Assembly: GCF_030272615.1 (NCBI RefSeq)
Contig: NC_081413.1
Span: 100,726,239-100,790,238 of the forward strand
Direction: 5' to 3'
DNA length: 64,000 nt
From: Cryptomeria japonica
Taxonomy: Eukaryota > Streptophyta > Pinopsida > Cupressales > Cupressaceae
The position numbers and the translations under genes are program-made. Positions 1 through 12,100 of this stretch are shown piece after piece (within the stretch, counting starts at the first letter, position 1; every line of letters starts with the position of its first letter). The notes beneath the pieces were generated by a model. The model was not told the DNA's origin, made no database searches, and saw only the letters and a list, made by a program, of their open reading frames with translations.

Positions 1-1770
1 TGATAGATATGTGTCAATTCTTTCATACCAGGGCATGGGAGCCTGTTTGAGCCCATATAGAGCTTTCTTGAGTCTGCACACATGAGATTCTGCATGATGG
101 ATCTCAAACCCTTCAGGTTGCTCTAGGTATACTTCTTCAGATATCTCTCCATTAAGAAAAGTTGTCTTTACATCCATTTGATGTATCTTCCATCCCTTTG
201 CTGCTGCAATGGCTAGTACAGCCCTTACTGAGGTATATCTGGCTACAGGAGCAAATGTTTCTTCATAGTCTATTCCTTCCTTTTGAGAAAATCTTCTGGC
301 TACAAATCTTGCCTTATATTTTTCAATGCTGCCATCTGCTGCATGTTTGATCTTGAAGAGCCATTTAGAAGAAACAACAGACTTCTTAGTTGGCCTAGGA
401 ACAATTTCCCATACATCATTTTTCATTATGGATTGATACTCTTCAGACATAGCATCCTTCCATACTTGATGTTTAAGGGCATCTGTTACATTGTCAGGTT
501 CATTTTTAGATAGATCATTCATAAGAGCAACATAGCTAGTAAATTTATTAGGTCTTTTGCTTTCTCTGAAGGTTCCAAAAGGAGCAGCAAACCTCTGAGC
601 TTCCTCTACTATTTTGGTGGCCCATAGTGGTCTTTTCTTGAGATTTCTAGGTGAGTTTTCATTTTCATTTTCAGTTTCATCTAGATTCTCCCTCTGAAAC
701 TCAGGGGCAAGATTTTCATCTAAGTTAGAGGCAGGTACATAGATTTCAGGTTCTATGAAGTTCTGAGCTCTTTTGAAAGCCAGGTCCTCTTCAAATATTA
801 CATCCCTACTTAGTTCAATATTTCTTTGACCAAGTACATAGATTTTGTAGGCTTTGGAGGTTTCACTATATCCTACAAGCAATCCTCTTTTTCCAGAAGG
901 CTCTAGTTTTAGTCTCTTTTCTTTAGGTATATGGATATAGACAGGACATCCAAATATCCTAAGGTGGCTAATATCAGGCTTAATCTTAGTGAATAATTCC
1001 TCAGGAGTTTTGTCCTCAAGATGGGAGTGAGGGCACCTGTTCTGTATATATACAATAGTGCTGGATGCTTCAGCCCAGAGATTTGTGTTAAGGTTTTGAT
1101 CTAGGATCATGGCCTTGGCAGCTTCAACTATAGTCCTATTTTTCCTTTCCGCTACCCCATTTTGTTGGGGGTTATAAGGTATAGTAAGCTCCCTCTTAAT
1201 CCCATTATCTCTACAAAATTCTTTAAATGAATCTGATGTGTATTCTCCCCCATTGTCGGTTCTTAGGGTTTTAACTTTGTTTCCTGAGTGGTTTTCAGTT
1301 AGTGATTTAAATTCTTTAAACCTAGAGAGGATCTCTTTTGATTCTTTACTTTTTAGAAAGTAGATCCAAGTCTTCCTAGAGTAGTCATCAACAAATATTA
1401 CATAATACAAGAATCCCCCTAGAGAGGATACGGACATAGGTCCGCATACATCAGAATGAACTACTTATAGAATTTTGCTAGTTTTCCTAGTACTATTTTG
1501 GAATGCACCTTTGGTATTCTTACCTAGGGCACATCCTTTGCATGCCCCTGAATGATCTTGCTTTAACTTGGATAGACCTGTGACAAGGTTTCCCATTGAA
1601 GATAAAGCCCTAAAATTTAGATGGCCTAATCTTCTATGCCAAACTTCATTTGCATTAGTGGCTTCATGGATCAGGGCTAGATTGGGTTCCGTGCACAGCT
1701 CATACAAATAGCCCCGTCTCTGTCCAATGGTCTTTGCCTTCTTGATGGAGGAGTTCCTTGGCCAGCCAAT
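1..1770 (-). pseudogene. pol: copia integrase and partial reverse transcriptase
   Basis: Continuation of the copia polyprotein. The GAG-pre-integrase zinc region is at about 1640-1500 (HRRLGHLNF, then CKGCALGK). The integrase catalytic motifs are visible as HSDVCGPM, RTDNGGEY and PQQNGVAERKNRT, which supply the D, D and E residues. The reverse transcriptase start follows at about 400-1, with ETFAPVARYTS, QMDVKTTFLNG and LYGLKQAP. A TAA at about 1464-1466 replaces the CAA (Gln) expected just before VVHSDVCGP. The frame then stays open to the window edge. The reading frame differs from that of gag because of an indel near 1767-1772. Confidence 0.9.
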
Positions 1771-2914
1771 ACTCTATTGTCCATGAATGTCACTTTGTAT
1801 CCGTTATCTTCCAGTGCCGATATAGAGACTAGATTTCTTTTGATGCTGGGGACATATAGTACTCCTTCAAGCCGCAAGGTTATGCCTATCTTCAATTTGA
1901 TGGTGCAGGTTCCTACTCCTCTGACTGGATGTGTGGAGTCATCTTCGATGGTTACGTCCTCATCACTCTCCTCTATCATGGAATCAAGTACTTCTCTAAA
2001 CCCAGTGATGTGGCTGGATGAACCACTGTCAATCACCCATGAGTTGATTTTGTTAGAAGCTTGACTTGTGAGTGCTGAGTAGAATACGTATTTCCCGGAG
2101 TCATCTTCCCCTTTAGTCTTTCCTGCTTTGACAAATGTAGCATGTTTCTTGGTTCTTTCCGGGCATTTTGCAACGAAGTGTCCGAACTGATCACATCTGT
2201 AACATTGAATGTGAGATAAGTCCTTCTTTGAAGTATTCTTGCCTTGACGACCTTTTCTCTTTCTAAACTGCCTTTTCTTGTTTTGCTTGGTGGAGTTGGT
2301 GTTTAGAACTTGCAGGTCTTCGTCTATATTCTTGTGTTTCATTCCCATCTTGTTCAATCTTGATTCTTCTTGGAGACAGTCATCCCTTAATCTTTCAAAC
2401 TTGGGATATTTGGACCTTGCACTGATGCCTTGGACGAATGTGCTCCATCCACTAGGCAACCCATCTAAAGCAATGAGTGTTAACTCTTTGCTTTGGATCT
2501 CGTAGTCCAGAGTTGCAAGTTCATCTTTTAGAACTGATATCTGCATAAAGTAGGCATTGATTGTCTCCCCTTTGTTCATGGTGATATGATTTATTTCTCG
2601 TTTTAATGCTAGAGTTCGACTTGCATTTGATATCTCAAATGTGCTTTCAAGAGCTTTGAACATTTTATAGGCTGTCTGATGTTTTCTTATGATGGGCATT
2701 ATGTTGTTTCTCACCCCATCAACTGTTATTTTTATTACCTTTTCATTTCCCTCAATCCATGTTGTTTTGTCAAGTTCATTTTCAGGTTGAGCATTTTTAG
2801 TTTGAACAAACGAATCCACTTTGTTCTCCTTTAAGATCATTTGAATTCTGAATTCCAAGCTGAAAAATCATCGCCACCTCCGAGTCTGTCTTCGAATCTG
2901 ATAGCACTGGCCAT
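1768..2914 (-). pseudogene. gag: copia gag and protease
   Basis: Copia Gag of the UBN2/RVT-gag type followed by the aspartic protease. The likely start is the ATG at 2914 (MASAIRFEDRLGGG). A 1-bp indel near 2854 shifts the frame, so the main open part runs from about 2858. The CCHC knuckle CYRCDQFGHFVAKC lies at about 2200-2160, and the protease active site VIDSGSSSHITG at about 2040-2000. The frame is lost again near 1770, where the sequence continues one frame over into the integrase region. Gag-pre-integrase spacing and length are normal for copia. Confidence 0.88.
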
Positions 2915-2994
2915 TTGAAGAAATGTGATGTAGTATATAAACTTGTTCTTAAATTTGTTTCACGAAATTAAATAGCCTCAAGTTCGATCAACTT

Positions 2995-3007
2995 GGCTCT
3001 GATACCA
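2995..3007 (-). promoter_or_regulatory. primer-binding site (initiator tRNA-Met type)
   Basis: On the minus strand this reads TGGTATCAGAGCC, the classic plant copia primer-binding site complementary to the 3' end of initiator tRNA-Met. It directly follows the LTR end (..TTTACA) and fixes the LTR inner boundary at 3008. Confidence 0.92.
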
Positions 3008-3815
3008 TGTAAATGTATTGTAATTTCCAATTTGATGGACAAGTTATATGCAGGATAGCGTATTTTAATTTTGATATTATGCCTATGACACTAATATTGC
3101 TATCTTTCTTTTACTGCAGGTAAGGAGGATGAACATGTATCGATTTCAATGTCATCTCCTTTGATTGGAATGATGTATAAATAGTAGGATGGCCACGATC
3201 AAGTGGCACCTTGATTGGACATGTCTTTTAGACATGTCTGACCAAGATGTCACTTGGTCGTGACCCTTACTAACATCAACCGATCCATAACTAATCGGTG
3301 CTATAAACATACCCGATAATGAATCGGTATCATTTAATGCTAACAGTGCTTATAAACATGCCTGATAATGAATTGGTATCATTTTTAATGGTAACAGTGC
3401 TTATAAACATATCCGATCATGAATCAGTATCATTTGTTAATTGTTACAAATATAAAACATACCCGATAATGAATCGGTATCAAAGCATATAATAATGGAT
3501 TAATATAACGTAAACAATAACAATAGCTGTTAGCATTATATGCTATCGGGTTAATACCCTGATAGCATATTAATGCCGATATGAATCAACATTAATACGC
3601 TATCCGATTAATAGCCCGATAGCATTTAGATTGAAGCTTAACATAGTTAAGCAGGTCGTCAATCTAATCTATCATTATCCAATATCAATATCATAATTAT
3701 GACTAATGTTATAGTCTGATAACCATAAAGCATGAATGAGTAAACTAATAACAGAATAGAGGAGATTAATGAGTTAGGAGAGTCTTATCTTGCAGAAGCT
3801 ACTAATGCATTAACA
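3008..3815 (-). repeat. copia 5' LTR
   Basis: The inner edge is set by the primer-binding site. The outer edge is inferred at 3815, where the minus strand starts TGTTAATGCA; the other end reads CATTTACA, giving TG...CA with short TGT/ACA inverted ends and 808 bp in all. An internal tandem repeat lies at 3299-3482. The outer edge is not confirmed because the partner LTR is outside the window. Confidence 0.6.
3299..3482. repeat. tandem repeat inside copia LTR, ~50-bp units
   Basis: About three and a half units of 47-51 bp, each carrying a version of TATAAACATACCCGATAA followed by TGAATCGGTATCA. Units begin near 3299, 3346, 3397 and 3450 and differ by a few substitutions. Such LTR-internal repeats often hold promoter or enhancer elements, but no function can be shown here. 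Confidence 0.8.
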
Positions 3816-3859
3816 TTCATGAATGGTATCCATAAATCTAGGATATCTTCTTCCAAAGG

Positions 3860-4740
3860 GTTTTTGAAAACTAGATGAGAATTTTACAATTTTTGTATCC
3901 CTATATTGGGTAATGCTTTTAGGTAGACCATGTTTCTTTAGGATCTCATTGAAAAACAAATCAACAAATTCTGGAGCATCGTTAGTTTGTTTATACTAGG
4001 AAAGAAATAGGTCATTTTAGATAACCTGTCAGCAACTATAAATATTGAATCAAATCTCCCTAGCATTCTTTAAATCCTCAAATAAAATCTATAGATATTT
4101 CTGTAAGCTCTATATTTTGGCTTCTCCTTTCTACTATTAACAACGTTTGCATCTTTCCACCAAATTTCTGACATTCTTCCTAAAGGATGGCCAATGTAAA
4201 TGCTACTCTACTGCTGCCAATGTCTTGTCAGGACCAAATTTACCTCCTAATCCTCCACCGTGCATTTTGTTAACGATTATTCTCTCAATGAACTTTCTTG
4301 TTTAAATAATTATTTTCCCTAAATAAAATACATCATGGGGAAAAAAATTCGAATATTTAGCTCTATCTAATTGAATTGGGAGCCTCCGGTGCATTTCTGA
4401 AGTCTGCATGATATTCATACAGCTCCTTGAACCATGCAAAATCAGCAACTTTGAGAAGCATTATGGACAGCAATGCAATTCTTCTACTTAACTCAAGATG
4501 CAATACAATTTTTCTAGATTGTGTTGTAACAAAAATGTATATTCCTATACAATTTCAACCCACTTAGCTTGTCTTTTGCTCAACTTGGGCAAAAAAATAA
4601 TGAATTTTAAAGCTTAATGTTCAGTATGCAACACAAATTCCTTTGACAATAAATATTGTCTTCAATGTTCTTTTTTTATCAGTAAGATAGGCATAAGGGA
4701 GCCATACTTCACATAAAATTTTACAAATAAAATAAATAAT
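3860..4740 (-). pseudogene. Ty3/gypsy RNase H - integrase fragment
   Basis: Strongly decayed minus-strand coding remnant. At about 4690-4500 it resembles gypsy RNase H (KEFVLHTEH, then KLSKRQAKWVE). At about 4290-4150 it has the integrase zinc-domain pattern KMHGGGLGGKFGPDKTLA followed by HWPSFRKNV. At about 4080-3880 it resembles the integrase core (FDSIFIVADRLSKM). Stops and frameshifts are frequent and no ORF of useful length survives. It borders the outermost nested solo LTR, which inserted at its upstream side. Confidence 0.72.
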
Positions 4741-5089
4741 GTGCATGCCCTATGAATAGGGATGTGTTGTGACCATTTCACAACATCACCCCATCAAAAT
4801 GAGCCATCAAAATGGGGACCCCCTCTTTTCTTCAAGTCCTAGAGTCTTTTAGCATGATATCTCTCTTGCAAGTTTGAGTGAGTGGGGTAAGAGTTGTCGT
4901 CAACCAGACTGATCAAAGCCTATGGTGGCAAAATGTTGCATAGGAAAGGTCAGGGTGAACGTGGATAGAGGGAAGTTTGATGGAGGAGTCTCTTAGATCA
5001 GACCTAGTCAACTATGAAAAGTCTCCTTCATCATCCCAGTGATCTGATCGTACTTCATCGAGAGGCAAGTTGCAGGAGCAAAATTTGAC

Positions 5090-5560
5090 TAACTGTGCAA
5101 AAATTTCCTTTGCTCCCCTTTAGGAGCGAAATCCACTTCCTTTGCTCCTTAGTTGGAGTGAATTTCGCTCCCTATGCTGCTCAAGAGCGAATTTCCTCTC
5201 CTAGCCCTCCAAGACATCTAAAACTCCATTTAGTCATCATATGATGTCTTTCTTCAAACAATGAACTCAAATCCTCAACCGGCAACTTGAATTGGGCTAA
5301 GTACAAAGTCATTTCCATTGCTCCTTCTCAGGAGCGAAATCACCTTCCTTTTTTCTTTCATGAGAGCGAAAGTCCTTCCTAGGCAATTTTGATGATCACT
5401 TGAAGCATCTCACATAAGAAAGGTGATAAACTTAAGACATAAGAGGGCAAATTTGAGGTCACTTCCATTGACTGAGTCTTGAAGCGAAATTCACTTCCAT
5501 TGCTCTCTGATAGGAGCAAAATTCCCTTCCTTTGCTCCTTCTTAGGAGTGATCTCTCCCA
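5090..5560. repeat. degenerate GCTCC..GGAGCGAAAT module array in LTR Z
   Basis: Several short inverted modules of the form TTTGCTCC, then 6-12 bp, then GGAGCGAAAT recur at irregular spacing. They occupy the same place as the longer CGCTCCTGTCCC modules in LTRs A and B and look like a shorter relative. Open frames across this stretch are by-products of the repeat. Confidence 0.65.
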
Positions 5561-6436
5561 TAGATGCACATGCAACACATAAAAAAATCAGAGATCATAT
5601 CAAATTGAGAGAGTGTACAAAGGTTATATATCATGTGTGTTTGATACCTATTTGTTTGTTTTGCAGGTGGTAAAGGAGGAGATCAAAGGGGGCAGATTGT
5701 AGGAAGATCAGCATAGTACTCCAAGGAGGAAATTTCTACATCAAGGTCAAGGTTTAGGATGCAAGGAAGATGTCTTCAAGAGGGAAGATTTCATCGCCAA
5801 GCACCAGGGTATCAAGGAAGGTGACCACACAAGAAGGATTTTGAGGTATTCAAGAACCCTCACTGCATCATAATGACATGAAAAAGGCAAAAGTCCAAAG
5901 TACAAGAGAGACTCTAGAATCACCTAAAGGCAAGATAGGCAAGCAAGGGTAGAAGGTCGACAATACTTCCTATCATCATCATGTTGTGACCATTTCACAC
6001 ATCGCCCCATTAAAATGGGGACCCCCTCTTTTTTGCTCGGTTTTGCCTGTTCTTCTCTCTGCTTTTAGGGTTTTGGGTAAGTGAGTGAGTCGTCTGGACT
6101 AGGGCTAAGCCTTAGGGTTTCCTGTTGATATTTTCAAGCCGAAGTCCAGTCAAATTTTGAAGATTATTGAGCTTCCTCCCATAGGTTGCAATTTTGAAAT
6201 AGGATGAGTCTGTCAGGATGTCAGGTGTGTCTGTCTAGGTCCAGTCGGAATTTTGAAAGCAAGTTCAAATTTTACCTAAGTGTTAATGATGGAATTGTGC
6301 AATCTTGTCCGGGTGAATTTTGACCAAATTTTGGAAGGTTTGATAATTGACCCCTGGCCTTGGAGATGACCTAATTATGCCTTGTGAAGTGACTGAAAGC
6401 CTAAATTCTTGGTATTTTGGCCTATAGAGGCAAAAT

Positions 6437-8220
6437 CGCTCCTGTCCCTCTCCCAGGGACCAGGGCGAAATTGGTATTTTATGCATCTTGGTTATTGACT
6501 TGTTTCATTTGTCTTGTGCAGGGTCGCCAGGAGATACAATCGAGCATGGATTGAAGGTTTTGAAGATTTTTTGAGACTCAAAATGGCAAGTTTTTTTAGG
6601 TTTAAGGTCAAATCGCTCCTGTCCCTCTCCCAGGGACCAGGGCGAAATGACTTACTTAGGGCATTTTTGGCCTCATTTTGATCGAACTAAAGCATCAAGG
6701 ACGCAACAAGAGATGAAATCAACATGATGGAGCACCCAGACTTAGTCGTTTGGAATAAAAGTTGAACATTTGACCTTAAGGACAAAAATCGCTCCTGTCC
6801 CTCACTGAAGGACCGGAGCTTGTTTCTCAAAGTTGCACTGTCCTTGCAGGGCCAAGACAATTTTTGGGTTGGAAGAGATCAAGGAGGGCATGTTTTGTCC
6901 ATTGGATATAATTTGAAGTAATTTGCAAACAAGGAAATATGCTAAGATGACAAAATCGCTCCTGTCCCTCACTGAAGGACCGGAGCTTGAACTCCAAGTT
7001 TGCCTTATTCTTGCAAGATTAAATGATTTCGCGATTTGGAAGAGATCAAGTAAAGTACGTTTTGCCCATTGAATATAACTTGAATGGACCACGAAGGAGA
7101 AAATCGACCCAAGGTACAAGTTCGCTCCTGTCCCTCACCCAGGGACCAGGGCGATTTTCAAATGAAGCTCTTGTCCCTCTCCAAGGGACCAGAGCGATTT
7201 TCTCAAAGGACAAGTTTTGGACCAAGGAAAGGCGAATTTCAAGCTTGAGATGAAGGAAAGGCAACCCAACCAATCCGTCAAAGATGATCTTGAAGGTTGG
7301 CAAAACACAAATGAGCTTATAAATTGGCAAAACACAAATGAGCTTATAAATGCAAGTTCGCTCCTGTCCCTCTCCAAGGGACCAGGGCGAAATTTGGGTT
7401 ATCTAGCCTGCCCTCCGAATTTGAATGGGTCCAAGTCAAGAGGCGAAGTCAAAATGATGTTTGGAATGCTTTAAGGGAGAACAAAGTTGCAAAGACCACG
7501 AGAACTTGATGGAATTGCCCAAGGCGCTCCTGTCCCTCTCCCAGGGACCAGAGCGAAATCCTCAAATTTGCCTTATTGCCTAGTATTTTGGAGTACTACT
7601 ATCGTTTACAAGACTCAAGAAGGAATAAGAAACAACGTTTTTCGCTTTGAAGGCAATTGGAAGTTGATATGATCAAGGGTTCGCACAAAGAACAAAATGG
7701 CGCTCCTGTCCTTTAGTCAAGGACCAAAGCGATTTCAATAAAGTCAATCGTTCCCTTCAAAAACTACGTCAAGGCAAGGTCATGCAAGATCCCAAATGTC
7801 TTTAGGAAGATGATAAACAAGGAATTGACCCCAAGACTCGACAAATTTTGGCTAAAATGTAAAGTTCGCTCCTGTCCCTCAGTCAAGGACCAGGGCGAAA
7901 ATTTCCAGAATATCAAGTTTGCTTTGCAAAGGACAAGATTGGCATGCGTAGAGCAAACAAGGATGATCATTGCCTACCTCGCAAGTTGATTTGACGATTT
8001 AAAAAACAAGGACCAAGGAGTTAAAGCAAAAATCGCTCCTGTCCCTCACCAAGGGACCAGGGCGAAAATGGTTTAAAAGGCATTCATTCAAAAAATTGAA
8101 TAGATCAAACTCCAAGCTACGAATGAAGACCCCATTTTGGACGTAAAGGAAGTGACTTTGAACGTGAAAATCAATCCAAAATGCATGAGCGCTCCTGTCC
8201 CTCTCCCAAGGACCAGGGCG
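6437..8220. repeat. array of 12 hairpin modules CGCTCCTGTCCC..GGGACCAGGGCG
   Basis: Modules begin near 6437, 6614, 6790, 6957, 7123, 7166, 7358, 7525, 7701, 7867, 8034 and 8190. Each is an imperfect inverted repeat of about 31 bp: left arm CGCTCCTGTCCCTC, a 3-7 bp loop, right arm GGGACCAGGGCG. Spacing is mostly 165-180 bp, with unrelated-looking sequence between modules. Many short antisense and sense ORFs here are created by the repeat and are not genes. Confidence 0.93.
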
Positions 8221-8556
8221 ATATTGATTAATGTCCCAAATTCCTCCCATGTTAGGCGCCAATAATTTTTGAATTACATTAAGTTCTAATTTCGATAAAC
8301 TTTGAAATATTTAATTAAATTGGCATTTAAAAATAGCGCATAAGGCATTTAATAATTGATTTAGCCTTTTAAAAAATCGAAATTATTAATTACAAAGGCA
8401 TTTAAATTAATTAATTATTAAATTAAATAAAAAGGGAGAGCGCTTGGGGTTATATTTTTATACTTTTATAAAAGTCGGCCTCCTTTTATTTAAATTTTGT
8501 TTATTATTTGCCTTATTTCCAAAAGTCGGCCTATGTGAGAATAAGGAGATGAGCGC

Positions 8557-8566
8557 CTATATAAGA
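8557..8566 (+). promoter_or_regulatory. TATA box of the LTR-internal gene (copy A)
   Basis: CTATATAAG about 540 bp upstream of the gene start, following the conserved block GTCGGCCT..GAGCGC. The equivalent place in LTR B has GCTATAAAG with the same flanking motif, so the element is conserved between copies even though B has lost the gene. It is the likely core promoter for the captive gene. Confidence 0.6.
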
Positions 8567-8896
8567 GGGGTACTTTGAAGCATTTTAAACCATCATTTAA
8601 TCATTGTTACATGCGATTTTGGAGAAGCAATAGAGGGAGCGAATTTTGATCCAAGGAGGGAGCGAATTTTGATCCAAGGAGAGGAGCGAAATTTCCATCC
8701 AAGGAGGAGTGCGAACTTTGTTTGTGGTTAGACGTGGAGTGAATTTTCCCTTAAGGCGTTGAAGACCCCAAGGGTGGTGAAGTTAATAAAGGAGGCGCAT
8801 TTGCTAGGAGAAGCTCACGTTGAAGACTCCAATCTTCATTTTGCCTAGGCGAATTTCCTAATTTTGCATCTTTTTTAGAGTTAGTTCTCAAGAAAG

Positions 8897-9092
8897 GTAT
8901 GGCAAGATCTCCCTTGTCCAAATTTTGAATTTTGAATTGTCCTAGCCCCAATTTTGAATCTTGAATTTTGAATTGCATCGTTATATTTAGGAAATGATAA
9001 TTCAAGGATTTATCATGAAGTTTCCTAAATTTAAATTTTAATCTATATTTCTATATTGCAAAATCTGTTACTCATTATGAAATGTTGTGTAG
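8897..9092 (+). other. putative leader intron of captive gene (copy A)
   Basis: A conserved GGTATGGC donor (GT at 8897) and a GAAATGTTGTGTAG acceptor (AG at 9091-9092) enclose 196 nt just upstream of the ATG. LTR B has the same donor and acceptor enclosing 208 nt (16042-16249). A-B homology stops right at the acceptor. Splicing is inferred from the conserved GT..AG ends only. Confidence 0.45.
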
Positions 9093-9100
9093 GTGTCACG

Positions 9101-12100
9101 ATGGCGACCCCAAAGGCAGGAGCATCTACCAGTCGCCCAACCCTCATGAAGGAAGATCAAAAGAACGAAGAATTGGAGACCAAGATCGTGTCGAAGTGGA
9201 GCAACATTGGAGATACCAACTTGGGAAACTTCAGTACGAAGAAGTTTCGAGAGGTCCCTTACATTGGCAAGCCATCACCTGTCGCAAGGAGAATAATTGA
9301 AAGTGGCATTATCAAGGCAGCCGGCTTCCCTCCAGCAATCCAGTGCCATGAGTTGATGATCGAGTGTGCGCGCCATTATGATCCACAGTCCAGATCGATC
9401 GTGTCCAAGGAAGGAAACACTTTGGCTTATCTTTCAGAGGAGGCTATCAGTGAAGCTCTTCACCTGCCAGAACATAAAGATATGATTTATAAAAGCTTAG
9501 AAGGAGCCAGGTCCATGTATGAAGATGATCCAGACACTTGCTTGAGCATCATCAACAAGAATTGGTTACTCAAGAGTCGTCCTCACCTGAGCAAGATTCC
9601 AAACACACCACATAGGATCGACTTCCAGGAGGAGTACAGAGATTTGATAACATTACTCAACCGAGTTACAGAGGCTCCTCAAGCCTTCTATTTTGAGAAG
9701 TGGATGTTCTACTTCATCCAAGTGATAGTTCAAGGAAAAGGAACAATTCATTGGGCTAGAATGATTAGCCATTGCTTGGACGTGCAGTTAAGAAGACTGA
9801 AGGCTACCAAGTCCTTCCACGTGAGTTCATACATCATATATGCCTTGATAAGGAGTTTTGAATATGCAGGATTACCTCACAGAGGAGTGATCGGAAGAGG
9901 GCCCGGGGAAGTCAGAGTTTGTGATTCCTATGTTCATTTGCATCATCCTCCAGGAAGTGACTACAAGTTAGTCAATGATACCTTCACGATGAACATCACC
10001 AGGACATTACAAGGCGGGATTCATAATCGGCTATCTCAAGATGCACAAGAGCTTGTAAAGAGGTACGGTGCTTGGTTCATCCAATTTCAGAAGTTTACAT
10101 ATATTAGAGTTCATGGATGTCCTTCACCTCCCTACATGTTGCCGAGATATCCGACAGACAGAATAGTGTTACTTGAGGTAACTAGACAGTTGGCAGCTTA
10201 TGCGAAGGCATTCAGACACAGGCATGGAAATGGAGTTCCTGTTCCTATCATACTAGGAAATTCAGTTGAGGTATGTCCTAATGCTCTAGCCATGGATGAT
10301 GCAGAAAAGGACTTAGCTTTATATTCATTTTCATTCTTTGCCTTGAGAGAGAGTTTTGATCCTTATGGGTATATAGAGGAGACAGTCGGAAGGAAATACA
10401 GACATGAACCTTAGGTAGAGGACTTTGTGATGAATCTCTCAGATGATCTTGAAGTAAAAAGAAAGATGCATTCCAGATTGCCTTTAGACTTCATCAGGAA
10501 ATGCAAAATTTACAGAGTGGCCGACCAAGCTCAGGACAGTGGCAGACATCTCCAATCATCTTATGACCGAGAAAGCAAAGCAGTGAGGCTAGATTGGAAT
10601 GAACCTGAAATTTTGGATCTAGATGCCTTGATGGCTCCAGTTTTGTCTTGTACTCGCAGATGGGTTGATGTGCAACATCAAAAGTTGAGAGAGCAGGGCA
10701 TATCTATGACTTTTACTTTGGAGGAAAGGCCAGGAGAAGGAGGAGCAAGTGTAAGTGAAGGTAATCCTAATCCCAGAAGCACAAGCGAAGGCAACCTTCG
10801 AAGCGTAAGTGAGGGTAATCCTCATCCTAGAGGCTCAAAGAGAAAAGAGAGACCTGAGAAAAGGGAATCCTCCAAGAAGAAGCCAGAGGCCAACCGAGAT
10901 CGTTCATCCGGCACATCTTCTTGACAAGAGAAGAAGACACTTGAAATGGAGGAATCTATGGAATCAATGGTACAGAACGATAAACATGAAGAAGGACAGG
11001 CACCTCAACGTTCATCAAACCGATCTCTCCAAGTCAATGAGCTACATGAAGACAAGAACGATGACGAAGTGACATCTCCTCTCAGAGAAGAAGAAACAAT
11101 GCCTAAGGAGATATAAGTTAGAGAAACAAGGTCTGCCATTCCGGATTGGTTAAAAGAGAGACTAACAAGGGTGATTGTGATCGAGGACGAAGATAATGTG
11201 ATTGATTTAGAAAGCCTTGTTGGAAATTCTCAGGAAGTGACAGAAAAGAGGAAGGCCACTAAGATGTCCAAGATGATCAGAGATGAGACAGGATCCAGGA
11301 AATTGCAGATAGCTACACCAACAGTGGACAAGTATGAAGGTGAAATCCTTGCAGAGGAATATGATGTAGAGACATTTGAGCTTGGTCCACTCACAGCCGA
11401 GCAAACGTTGGATGAGGCAACCGATTCGTTTGAAGCACTTAAGGACAAGCTTAGAGAAGAGATGGAAAAGAATAGAAAGCTTGAGTGAGAGGTCGGTGCT
11501 TGGAGAGGCTACTTTAGCCATCTCAATCAGCCTTTGAGATGTCAGGATCCAACAGTATCTCCTGCACAGGCACTTCCCCTTGAATCAGTTGGTGAGGCAG
11601 ATTGAGTCAGGAGTTTGGTTCAGCTTATGAGCTCTTGGATTGACAAATCCCATACAGTTGCTATTGAATTTGCAACAAGAATGATGCAGACCATTCATCG
11701 AGCTATCCAGGTTCTTGAGATCATCCACAACCTAATGATAACGGTAGCCGCTTTCGCTCATACTAAAGATGTTATCATTCCTGTCCTGCAAGTAATCAGA
11801 CAAACATCAAGGAAGGTCCTAGCACAAGAAAAGATAATGGATGGGGGACCTCATAGTTTACTCCAATGATCAACTTTACTCCAGATGAAGGAAGTTCTTT
11901 TTGAGGACATCAGTAACAAATGCAATCAAGTTGAAGAAATTGTCCATCCGATCCAGGACAAAGTGTTTGAAGTATTATGTACTATCCTTGGCAGGAGGAT
12001 TGCAGTTGAGACAGATGTGGATTTGCAAGAATTAGAAGAAAGAGTCAGGGTCATCTTTTGCAAAGATGAGAATGTTATTACAGATGAGCAACGGGATCAG

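Larger units (their letters stand above)
1..3815 (-). mobile_element. Ty1/copia LTR retrotransposon, 5' part
   Basis: A minus-strand copia element enters from the left edge of the window. Reading down from 3815 it has an LTR (3008-3815), a tRNA-iMet-type primer-binding site (2995-3007), gag with a CCHC knuckle, protease, integrase and the first half of reverse transcriptase, in the copia order gag-PR-INT-RT. The sequence stops before the YVDD active site, so RNase H and the 3' LTR lie outside the window. At least two frameshifts and one nonsense codon make this copy inactive. The target duplication cannot be tested because one end is missing. Confidence 0.93.

Noticed and set aside
6437-8220. 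Regularly spaced palindromic modules as a CRISPR array
   Set aside because: Spacers are about 140 bp and variable, modules vary in sequence, and the setting is a plant LTR with no cas genes.
6437-8220. GGGCGAAAT parts of the modules as E2F sites
   Set aside because: The E2F consensus TTTSSCGC is not matched; the order of C and G differs in nearly all modules.
6802-8262. Many 60-105-codon frames across the hairpin arrays on both strands
   Set aside because: They repeat the same module-encoded peptides (such as PGPWVRDRS or LVPLQGTRA) and are by-products of the array.
9098-9115. TGGCGACCCC after the conserved LTR leader as a primer-binding site, making 5982-9098 the LTR
   Set aside because: The equivalent place in copies 2 and 3 reads ATGGCAGC and ATGGCTGG and is the start of the captive gene. 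The target duplications and the primer-binding-like site at 28742-28759 place the LTR end far downstream.
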